Positions 54,446-64,000 of a stretch of 64,000 bases of DNA are shown piece by piece. The stretch covers positions 21,793,839-21,857,838 of the forward strand of contig CM038465.1 in the NCBI GenBank assembly GCA_021464415.1, read 5' to 3'. Source of the stretch: Lonicera japonica. Its lineage: Eukaryota > Streptophyta > Magnoliopsida > Dipsacales > Caprifoliaceae. The position numbers and the translations under genes are program-made. Every line of letters starts with the position of its first letter. Within the stretch, counting starts at the first letter, position 1. Below the pieces are notes generated by a model that was not told the origin of the DNA, did not search any database, and was given only the letters and a program-made list of their open reading frames with translations.

Positions 54446-57271
54446 GGTTGATCATCTTGCAATTGCAATAATTTTGTGTCTTTGGTTACAAATAAAATAA
54501 TTTTTAAATTTTATTTTGGTTGGTTGTTCTTTTATTATGACTTCTAAAAATGAATTCAATCGGATGAAGTAGAATATATTCCCTTTCAGTCGATCACAAG
54601 AACCGTGACATAAAAGTTCTTTCTCTAATTAATCATTAATATAAAAATTCTTTTGCTCAATCAGACATGGGGCTAGCTTATGATATTGATTACATTATAC
54701 TACACAGTTTTGCGTTAGTTGGCTATATAAATTATGAAATAATTGTCCAACTTTTAAGATGTTTTTATTACCAAAATAATTTACAATTATAAAACTAAAC
54801 AATACAACTTTTTGGCAATAACATGCTCCCACAAAGTTATTTTGCAATGTCACTTTTTTTCACAAGAAACTAGTAGCGATTGAGTTCTAATGCAATAATT
54901 ATAGGTACAGATAAATATCTAACATAAAAATTGACATATTAAATGTGGTCATCATGTACTGATTAAAATAATCATATCACATTCTATTTTACAAATTAAT
55001 AATCTATTGACACATTGATCTATCAAATTTTTATATCCACGTAAAATTACTCGTTCTAAAGTGTAAATCCACAAGCTCAAGAATCTGCTTGTACATCTGT
55101 ATGTTTTACCTTCCACATGTATATGATGCAATCAACATTTATTGGAATGCAAATATGGCATGAACCTTGACTGTTTGTTCAGAATGGCCTATGTTACTTT
55201 TCCATTCTCACTCCGTTGCTTACCATCAAAAAGATTATAGATCCCACTAGACTAAGAGCATTATTGAGGGCAATGAATAAGTCACACTCTAAGGCCATTT
55301 ATGGGTAGGAATCTCAGCTTCCAGGAAAGAGATAAAAAGCAAGAAAGAATGGTGAAGAGCAAATTGATGAATAATGGTTGTGAACATTGGGTGGTACTCA
55401 CATTAATTATAAGCTTTTTTGATGGGTCCCAAATACCAATTATACATTCTAGTTAGTTCCAAAAGGTTGTAACATGTGAGAGAGATAATAGTTCAGAAAA
55501 AAAAAATGTTCTAGTTTAGGAAATAGTTCACCTTTTGTAGAATGCAAACCCACATGGGCTGCTGTACTACATACACTGATAAAGTGATAATAAAAGTTAA
55601 TTCATCATGATCAAAATTAAGAAATTATATTAAGTTGTTAATGTCGAGAGAGACTTTGAAACTCATTCGAGTGCAGGAAGATATATATATATATCTATTA
55701 ACAAAGATATGATATATATATATTTATTACTGAAAAAAGATAGGGATAAACATTTAATCCTAAAATATATACGATTTATTTTTTACGGGCCTTATGGGTG
55801 GTCTCAAAACCATTTAAAAACTTAACTCCATGAATGAAAATGGGTCATTTGTAACAAATTTAATAGTTTTGTGGTAATAATTGTTAAAATATATAGTTAT
55901 ATGGTAAAGTGTTCTTAGGGTCATAGTTGAGGTGAGCAAAGTGCAATTAACTCTTACAATTATATATTTATAATAATGATGTTTCATATATACTTTTTGG
56001 TATTTTAAACTATAGAAATATTCATATATCCTTGAAAAATGTATCTAATATTCAAAATGATGTGATATTTTCTGATTTTTATTTTGGAATAACTATTCAA
56101 TTTTAAAAAATAATAGATGTGATTTCTGGTTTTTATTTCAATATAACGGTTCATTCTCACATACCTGTGTTCTCACTTGTGGATTATTCATAAAACTTTA
56201 TATAATTCAGATATACATAAATCTATAAATCTATATATATATATATATATATGTCAATTTGAAAATATAACTCATATATATATATTGTATTTGAATTTAT
56301 AATGTTCATTTTAAACATATACAATTTTTTATTAGTTATGGAGCAATTCATATTGTATCTTTTTATCAAAATTTATGTTTTTCGATGTTGAAGAACATAC
56401 CACCCTAAACATTAATGAGCGTTAGAATAATATATTTAATGAACCCTGCAAATTTATGTCTTTTTTCAATTATATCCACGTAAATTAAGTAAACTGAATC
56501 CTGATTATATATTTCTTAAAATGTTTTTTTTCACAACATGCATAATCTGATTGAAACCTAATATTAACATACCCTCCCACTCAACATATCACATGTACGA
56601 AAAATCTATCCGCACAAACCAAACAAGGCATACTCTTTAACGTACATCACTGGAGTCCAAGTAACATATATATTGTTTTAAATTAAAGAAGCTCATCACC
56701 ACACAAATTAAAAAGGGGACACTAATTAATCTCGATCAACAATTATTAAGTGATGAAAATCACTCACAATTTGGCATATGAGAATCACGTCCCACATCAA
56801 GTTTAGTCATATATATCACATATAATTGTGTTAACATAAATATTTTGTAATTGTCGTCTAGAGAAAATATGTTTTTCTTCCTCTTATGTACGCATAGTTA
56901 ACAATCAGTTAATTTTCTATGGAGATATTAAGTTGAAAAGAACAAAGGAATGCTATTTTTTAGCAAGAGAGGTAAATAGAATTAAATATTCATAGGTGAA
57001 AGCATTAAATTGAAACAAATATGTAGCGGTACCTGCAATTACCAAAAAAAAAAAAAAAAAACCACAAATGGATCATATATATAATATATAAAAAATACAA
57101 AATAAATAACCCCCCCCCAAGGAAACTAGCTAGTAAATCCATAAATGTCTATGTAATAGCTAGCAAAAAACCAACGATGAAATCTTCAACAATTTTTCTC
57201 TTGCTCCAATTGTCTTCAATCCGAGTTAGTCTTCAACTACTTTTTTCTTGCATTGCTTCGTCTTTGATTCC
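54446..57271. other. Non-coding spacer (copy B)
   Basis: Counterpart of 23797-26640. No gene recognised. It includes the 49-bp repeat at 55628-55676 (second copy at 61375), (TA)n runs and shorter poly(A) and poly(C) tracts. Confidence 0.65.
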
Positions 57272-57976
57272 AACTCCTAACCTACATTTGGAACCACTTC
57301 AGACATCTTAGGCCCATGACTCAAAAGGTATTGGGTGCACAATAGAGCCACTCAAACCATTTCCTCGAGCTCAATTCTATCATAGCTGTTTTTCAAGTCT
57401 TTGTCCACTAACACGTCAAGCTTCTTTTCCTGGTAAATTTTCTTAACATGCAATCATAGAATCAAGTATGTTATTCAACTCTGGCTATTGGAATTCTAAT
57501 GTAAAACAAGTGGCAGAAGACCATTTGGTCACATTGGAACGTTACAACCCCACCAAGCCCAAAAAGTTATGATGCAAGAATCTTGTGGGGCCGAGCCAGT
57601 TTGCTCCGAAACGGCACAAAGATTAGTGACTATTTTTATTTCGGCTGTTACGGATCAAACTAGCGAGGCCCCACAAGATCACTTCGTCGTGTCTTTTTGG
57701 GCTTAGCAAACTTGCGACAATCCAGTTTGGGAAATAGTCTTCCGCCGCATATTCTTCATCAAATTCTTTTAAAATGTTAAATTAAAATAATTGTTTTGCT
57801 TGTCACCTAATCAAGCATAGCTCCTTTCGGGTTCTTAGCCTTCCCAAATTCTAGATCTCTCTAACCAGTGATAAGTTGCAGTAGAAGAATTCCAAACCCG
57901 AAAACATCTGTTTTCTCTGAGGCCTGTAGAAAGATATTCCGGAGCTATATGTCCCACTGTGCCTCGGACCGCTGTT
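57272..57976 (-). pseudogene. LRR receptor-like kinase (NIK/SERK-like) C-terminus, copy B
   Basis: Minus strand counterpart of 26641-27345, with the same RGTVGHIAPEYLSTG-type and VFGFGI-type sequence (57976-57812) and the VKKIYQEKK ... RPKMSEVV segment (57450-57272). The shared lesions (stop after ELITG or its variant, deletion after STG, interruption before VKK) show that the gene was already dead before duplication. Several extra substitutions separate the copies, about 4% by eye. Confidence 0.83.
57510..57748. mobile_element. Foldback-type element in kinase pseudogene, copy B
   Basis: Inverted arms as in copy A 26879-27117, with GTGGCAGAAGACCATTT at the left and CCGCCGC at the right edge. 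Confidence 0.72.
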
Positions 57977-58144
57977 CGAGTGTCAGATTGTATTGGCCAA
58001 TTCGTAGGCCCAAGTTCATTGAACTCAAATATTGTTCATATCTTTTAATTTTTCTTTTGGTTCAAAAAGCTAATCTATGGCAGAAACCATAGTGCATATA
58101 TATATATGCTACTTTGACTGCTATAATAGATCTTAATTCACTTA

Positions 58145-58540
58145 GGCCTCGTTTGATTCAGGTATTAGGGTCAGTGGGATTAATAATATTCATATTAATA
58201 GTACTGGACTATTAATCCTAATATTAATTTAATACACATACCATGTTTGATTCATGCACTATTAATACTGAAATATTCCATACCGATGTTAATACCATGT
58301 TTGGCTCTGTAACTTGTATACGGGATTATATTTTTGAATAATAAAAAAATGATGATTATAAAAAAAATGATGATGATTATTATTATAATTATAATAATAA
58401 TAATAATAATTATTATTATTATTATTATTATTATTGTTATTATTAAGTTAGTCCCTATATTAGTAATCCCGACACATTTGTGCGAACCAAACAATGTATT
58501 ATATCCCATCCACTTTTTAATACTTGAATCAAACGAGTCC
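58145..58540. mobile_element. PIF/Harbinger-type MITE, copy B
   Basis: Ends GGCCTCGTTTGATTC and inverted GGACTCGTTTGATTC (one mismatch). TTA target at 58142-58144, and at 60464-60466 after removing the solo LTR. The internal simple repeat is shorter and of mixed ATA/ATT phase. Confidence 0.85.
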
Positions 58541-60458
58541 TGACGCGCTGAAAATACTTCCGTGCTTAGAAACCTAAGTGTAGGTTGTCAAGTTATAATA
58601 CTTGGTAAGTCCAAGTGTCGAACCACAAGGATAGTCAGAAAGATGATGTGGTGATTACGAGTCCAAGGCTTTGTTCAAGAGAATTTGATTGGTTGATTTC
58701 AGTTATTGATTTTAAAGTCTTGCAATAAAAATTAAAGTGATGTATCAATTGATAAGAAAAGGCTAAGGCATTATAAAATTCATTTGCTTTGCAATGTTAT
58801 GTAAAATTAATCTCATTCAAAATTCTTAATGCAATTCCTAAGTGTTGAGTATCTTACACTTTTCTAAGCAAAAGGGTGTGAAGCAAGAGCAACCCATTCC
58901 CATATAAATGCCATATAAAGAAATGGTGTAAGTAAAACTCAACACAAATGTATCTCTCATTTTTATCTTGTAACAAAGGGTGTGAAGCAAGTGCAACCCA
59001 TTCCCATATAATATCCAACCAAGATGCAAACTTGAGATACACCAAAAGAAAAGGCATAAAATTAAACTAGGCATTGAGAATTCATTGTTAGTTTCCCCTA
59101 GGCAATTGACTTGATTATGAAAATGACCAACTAAAAAGTTTAGCTCAATAAATCATAACATTTCATTTGTCTAAGATTGGGAGGTCTAAGTGGAAATTGA
59201 ATTATCCGGTTTAGACACATTTGATAAATACAAATTGAATCCTTAAGGTGATTAGTGTAGTTGATTATGGCATAAAATTAAGAGATCCTCCTTGGCAACA
59301 CTCTAACTAAGAAAATATTGAGTCTCAAAATCACATAAAGTGTAGAAAGCACTCAACCTATCATTAAAGCATTCAAGGATTGGAATCTCAAATTTATGGT
59401 ATTTCTATGAATATTCAAAGACTAAACATGCTTGGCAATGTAAAGTATCTCAATCATAGAAGGAATGGACATAGGCTAATAAAAAATACACAAGTGCATC
59501 ATCTCCTCATTAATGCTTGAGATCTATGTATACAAGGCATACAAAGTCAAATCACCTTATGAGGATTATCTTACTAGCTTATGAATGGTTGATTGAATGG
59601 AGAAGATGAAGGATTCAACAAGTATTTAACAATACTAACAATGGAATGAGAAACAAACTTACATAATTAATGCAATGCAAACTTCATCTTTTAGCCTTAG
59701 CAATGTAAGTACTTCATGATAGTTGTATGAACAAAAACCATTGAAGTGATCTCCATTTCTCTCAAGAGTTTCTCTAACTAGATTTCTTACAAAAGTAATA
59801 GCAAGAGAAAGTGTAGGAAGATTTCTTATATTACTTGAATCTAGATCTAGAAAATTACATCCATTAAATGAGGGACAAAGAGCAATTAAATAATGGGAGA
59901 GCAATGCCCAAAAATGGGTATTCTAGTACACTTTTCTAAAGATCCAAAGGAAAAGCACCTGATCCTATCTAGAAATAGAAAGCCCAGCCTTTATGGTGAG
60001 CTTCAATGCATCAAAAGGGGAGAAAAGCTGCTTTTGGGGGCTGTACTATGCAATCTGGGAGGCCTCTGATCGATCAGAGGCTCCTCTGATCGATTAGAGG
60101 GGAGATTTTGCTCAGAAAGGTGGGCTTTAATCAATCAGAGCACCCTCTAATTGATCAGAAGGAAAATTCTACACTAAAAGGTGGCATATGATCAATCAGA
60201 GGACTGCTTCGGGAGACTTTATTCTTCTCTTTTGGCTTCTATCTCTCTTGTACACTTCCCAAAGCTCTCCAACTTGCTTCCAAAATCTATGGGCATAATC
60301 AAGACACTAGAAAAGGCTACTTTGAGCCATGTTAAAGAAATTCTTGATAATTTGAGTGTGTGCACAAGAAGTGGGTTAGTTTAATTAATCTAGGCTAAGA
60401 TAAACGCGATAAACACAATCAAAAGAGCGTTAGCGACTACAAAATTACGCGTTTATCA
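58541..60458 (-). mobile_element. Solo LTR (1918 bp), copy B, uninterrupted
   Basis: TGACGCGCTGAAAATAC ... TTACGCGTTTATCA with AGTCC target duplications (58536-58540, 60459-60463). It lacks the nested Copia element of copy A; a single CTTTG lies at 58669-58673. It contains the 61-bp palindromic repeat (60063-60202). Frames of 65-81 codons on the minus strand in it match no family I know. Confidence 0.9.
60063..60202. repeat. 61-bp palindromic tandem repeat (copy B)
   Basis: First palindrome CCTCTGATCGATCAGAGG is perfect at 60063-60080; the second at 60083-60100 is CCTCTGATCGATTAGAGG. Later units (60124, 60144, 60185) carry more mismatches than in copy A. Confidence 0.88.
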
Positions 60459-60563
60459 AGTCCTTAAGACTTTCTTCTACCAACAAGCTAGCTAGTCGAA
60501 TGTTGAGGAGTGAAGAGTAGATAAACAGCCAACTAAAAAACAACAACTTAATTTAGCAATTAA

Positions 60564-60853
60564 GGGTCCGTTTCATAACAACGTGAAAAAGAAAAATAAA
60601 AGTAGTTGATTTTTGTGAGAAGTTGGAAAATAAGTTGAGACATATGGTGATATGTCTTCTTACTTTGTAGCTTTTTCCATGGAAAAATTTTCTTTGGTAG
60701 TTGAGGAAGAAAATTTTTTCACAAAAAATAATGAAGAATATATGGAGCACATTTACTCATAAAATGAGTGTGACATGCCTCAACTTATTTTTCAACTTTT
60801 TATCAAATCAAGTATTTTTATTTTCCTTTACCATGTTACTATCAAATGGAGTC
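60564..60853. mobile_element. MITE with ~45-bp inverted ends, copy B
   Basis: Counterpart of 34829-35118, with GGGTCCGTTTCATAACAACG at left and inverted GACTCCATTTGATAGTAACA at right. Confidence 0.75.
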
Positions 60854-60856
60854 TTA

Positions 60857-61178
60857 GGCCTCGTTTGGTTCACGGATTTTAGTACTGGAGAAAGGAAAGT
60901 ATTTCCTTTCCTTTGTTTGGTAAGAATAAATTCTGGAAACACTTTCCCGAGAGAGGGAAAAGTTTGGGGTAAAACCATTCCTCTCAAAACACATGGGATT
61001 GGATTTCTCATGTGATTTTCAAGCATTTATTACAAAAAATTTGGACAATAATACCCTTACCTACATACTTTTCATGCTTTACCAAACACAAGAAAGGAAA
61101 TTTGATGGGGAATTTAGTTTCCCAACTCCATAAAAAAGATAAGGGAATTGATTTTTCTTTCGTGAACTAGACGAGGCC
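60857..61178. mobile_element. MITE with GGCCTCGTTTGG ends, copy B
   Basis: Counterpart of 35122-35443; ends GGCCTCGTTTGGTTCACG and inverted GGCCTCGTCTAGTTCACG. Confidence 0.75.
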
Positions 61179-61383
61179 TAAGTGTATATCACATGATGAA
61201 TATATTTGACAATGTACTTACCTGCCTTTTTTAATTTCTATTGAAAAGAATATAATTTGATTATCAAAAAGACTTTGTCAAAATAAATAAGCATTTTGCT
61301 CAAGTCCCTCGATCAGGACTAATTCCGCTTTTTTCTTTTTACGTTACGTATCTGTTAAGAAAGAAATATATATTTATTAAGTT

Positions 61384-61600
61384 GTTAATGTTGAAAGAGA
61401 CTTTGAAACTCATTCGGGTGCAGAAACTAAATTATTTAATGGAATTTACTCCACTCTCAATGTGTCCGGCGTTGATTACTATATCACTGCCTTTCACAGC
61501 AAAGACAACATTACAACAATTAATGGTCATGACTAAGTTTTTGAAACCATCGAAATTACTTATCGTATTTTGGAGAATCAAAGTTCCAAATCTCTAAGTT
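61384..61600 (+). pseudogene. Unrecognised coding-like remnant, copy B
   Basis: Same frame as copy A 35649-35864 (VNVERDFETHSGAETKLF ... with one internal stop). Five or so amino acid differences are spread over 71 codons. Family not recognised. Confidence 0.35.
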
Positions 61601-61602
61601 AA

Positions 61603-62907
61603 CTAAATAATATTAACTTTTATTATTAGTTATATTAAAATTAATGTATTGATCGACAAATTGACTAGTGAGATAGTAATGCTTAATTTGGGAAGGAAAA
61701 ATCTTAGAAGTGATCATATTTAAATAAATAAGCTTAATTATACACGTACGTTAGAATTACCTATTTATGTATATATATATCTATGGTTTGGATATGCTGT
61801 ATCGGTGTTTTCCATTGTCACATGCATAACTATATATCATATATCTGACTCTAGTGTTTGTGTATGTCATTAGGATATTGTTTAATACCGCGTTACCAGT
61901 GGTGACATTAGAAATGTTCAAAGAATTATTTTTTAATTTTCCTTCTCCTAACATAACTTCCTACTTTTCAAGGAAATTGAACTTATGGAATAATTAACAA
62001 GCTATATATAATGGTTACTAATTAATTAAGGACAATATATTCTTATATATATATATATATAATTATATAATTATATGTAGTAGCCATAAAATGAAATGTG
62101 GTCCTCACTCTGATTTCGGTTACAATTATAATACAGACCGTGAGAATTATGTGAACAAAGAAAGGTAGATGATTATATGTAGTGGTTGAATAAGTAAGGC
62201 AAGCTGGCAAGTGTTGTTGAAGCAGAGAGAGGAAAAAGAGAAAACTAAAGATGAAAAAAAGTTGCTTACCACATTAATAGTAACTAAACGTCACCCTAAT
62301 AGTAACAATTTCCAACCAATCTACCCTTCAAGATGTCAATTAATGCCCACTTACCCTAATTTTCTCCAAAAAAAAAAAAAAAAAAAAAATAACCAAGAGA
62401 CTATCGATAAAAGAAGAAACATTTAAAGCCAAATTAAAGGTGACCAAAAAATGCATGTATTACTATTCAAACATTAAATTTTATTTTTCACTTGTCATGA
62501 AAGTAATTCTGACCCATCACGTGAAAGTTGGTGCGCATCTTGACATAATGGGGTTTTCAATTAATTTAGTACCTTGTTGTGGGAGGTGAATTTTGATTAT
62601 GGGCCTTTTGCCGAGGCCCAAGTTTGATAGGCGGTTTTAAAAATCCCTCTCCGGATTTTGCACGCAACCCCTCTCCACTTCTCAATCTCTTTCCTTCGGT
62701 GGCCATCTCCGCGACCCATCTCTTGGCTAAATTTTGAACAATGTTATATAGTGTTTATATATATATAATTAGTTTATTGTTGATTGTGTAAATATATAAT
62801 TTCATCTATTTATGTGTGTATATATATTACATAATGTTATATTATTTCTAACTTCACTTTCTTCTATATATATATTTTTTTTCTATTTTTCTTTTAAAAA
62901 AAAATTG
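61603..62907. other. Non-coding spacer (copy B)
   Basis: Counterpart of 35868-37230. (TA)n at 62045-62062 and a poly(A) run at 62368-62389. No gene recognised. Confidence 0.6.
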
Positions 62908-63057
62908 TCAGAGAATCTCCATGGGGACCCCTTACCCAACGAGGATGGGAATTATCCAATACTGCAAATTGGGGATGGAGGCGGAGATAGGAAAAAATTA
63001 ACATAGTGGGGGTGGGGATGAAAATTATAAATCCAAACCCGACCCGCTGCCGTCCTT
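62908..63057 (-). mobile_element. hAT-like terminal fragment (copy B)
   Basis: Minus strand AAGGACGGCAGCGGGTCGGG, closer to the remembered hAT subterminal consensus than copy A. No partner end found. Confidence 0.42.
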
Positions 63058-64000
63058 AGAAGGAGGAGAGGATTCCTAATAAAGTTTTGTTATGTCATAT
63101 TGAATGTAGAAGTAATTTTTATTAGTAGATCTGAGTTTATTGCTGGCCCAAAAAAATTTACACTTGGGAAGGATCGAATAGACAATCTCTTGTTAAAAAG
63201 ATTGCTCCCTCCAAGAACTCGATGGTAGAAAAGCCACTAGCCAATCCTATGGATTAATCTCTCTCTACTCTTTGTGGTCATTCCCCAAAATAAACTATTT
63301 TAAGATTTTATTTCGCTTAGCTGCACCTTATAATTTATTTAAAAAGTAATATAACTTAGAAATTTGATTCTAACATATTACAAATACAACATTTTTTTTG
63401 TCTCTTTGTAATAATTTAAGTTTTGTTGGTAAAAATAACAAAATAAAAAGAAGAGAAAGAGCATTGTTGTCTATAATTCTCAACTCACTTTGCCCTAATT
63501 AGAGCCTTCAATATAAAAAAAATGTTTTAATTTGTTCATTTTTTCTCTTTACTGTTTTTTTAAGTCCACACTTTGATTTTTCCCAAATTAGGTCTTGAGA
63601 CAAACATATATGAGAGTATTATAGTAGCTTAACCGTTTTACCCCACTACAGTGCCCACGTGCAACGCACATGTTCTTTTCCATCCAAAAATTTAATGACG
63701 TCTGGAGTTTTGCACTAAAGTGAAAATGGGTACAAACTTTAAGGACGACTATTGTGCAAAATGAATTTTGTAAATAAAAGTGCAAAAATGAATAAACTTT
63801 AAGTGAATAAATTATTAATAACTCAGAGTTGAGCGTATAAAATATTTTACTTCTTAAATTAAATAAACACAACACTTAATTGCCTTGCAGCTTAAATGTT
63901 GAAAACCTCCCATAATTACCTCGGAAAGAGGTAAATATATTCCATTTTCTAATAATTAAAAAAAATATATATATTATTGTAAGGGATGCGATTCTTGCGA
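63058..64000. other. Non-coding spacer to window end (copy B)
   Basis: Counterpart of 37389-38468, lacking about 140 bp present in A. The 95-codon minus-strand frame at 63588-63875 is not conserved in length in copy A (65 codons) and is probably fortuitous. Confidence 0.6.

Larger units (their letters stand above)
40647..64000 (+). repeat. Segmental duplication, copy B (runs off window)
   Basis: Direct repeat of 2259-38468, truncated by the window edge. It starts abruptly within Copia integrase, with unrelated sequence (GGGGGTGTTGGC) to the left of CTATCAAAGTCTTTAGATCC. Its insertion content is simpler than copy A and supplies empty sites for five A insertions. Confidence 0.95.

Overview
This looks like nuclear DNA of a flowering plant, probably a eudicot. 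It is AT-rich, has no intact host gene, and is filled with plant-type transposons: Ty1/copia and Athila-like Ty3/gypsy remnants, a Cassandra TRIM cluster with 5S rRNA-like LTRs, hAT elements with 8-bp target duplications, and PIF/Harbinger-type MITEs. The only recognisable host coding sequence is a broken kinase C-terminus resembling LRR-RLK subfamily II (SERK/NIK-like), present twice.

The window is organised by a large direct duplication. Copy A runs from about 2259 to at least 38468. Copy B runs from about 40647 to the window end, where base 64000 corresponds to 38468. The left breakpoint lies inside the integrase region of a Copia pseudogene, so copy B starts mid-integrase. If the 38469-40646 segment also belongs to the unit, this is a tandem repeat with a period near 38.4 kb. 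Divergence is uneven: roughly 5-8% over the Copia part and the next few kb, about 1% or less over roughly 13.7-26.4 kb of A, and a few percent again further right.

Order of copy A: minus-strand Copia LTR end at the window edge (1-530); (TAA)n; Copia gag-pol pseudogene (741-7480) split by two solo LTRs (3433-4020, 4526-6827), with a 3' LTR (7498-~7780); spacer; ORF-less LTR retrotransposon (8960-12444); spacer with a local direct repeat; Cassandra cluster (14532-15898); minus-strand Athila-like element with gag-protease only (about 16111-20300); autonomous-type but broken hAT element (20915-22722); non-autonomous hAT element (22866-23788); spacer; kinase pseudogene (26641-27345) holding a foldback element; MITE (27522-27926); a 1.9-kb solo LTR (27927-34723) interrupted by a gag-only Copia element (28060-32933); two adjacent MITEs (34829-35443); a short unrecognised coding-like remnant; spacer.

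Copy B repeats this order but lacks both solo LTRs in the Copia gene, the 8960-12444 element, the 20915-22722 hAT element and the gag-only Copia element. Each of these sites is an empty site in B with one copy of the target sequence. B has its own private insertion, a 530-bp MITE in the Copia RNase H region (42586-43115). Shared insertions predate the duplication and private ones most likely postdate it, giving a relative chronology. I saw no tRNA gene, CRISPR array, operon or intact protein-coding gene. Coordinates of degenerate element edges are approximate unless a target duplication is quoted.
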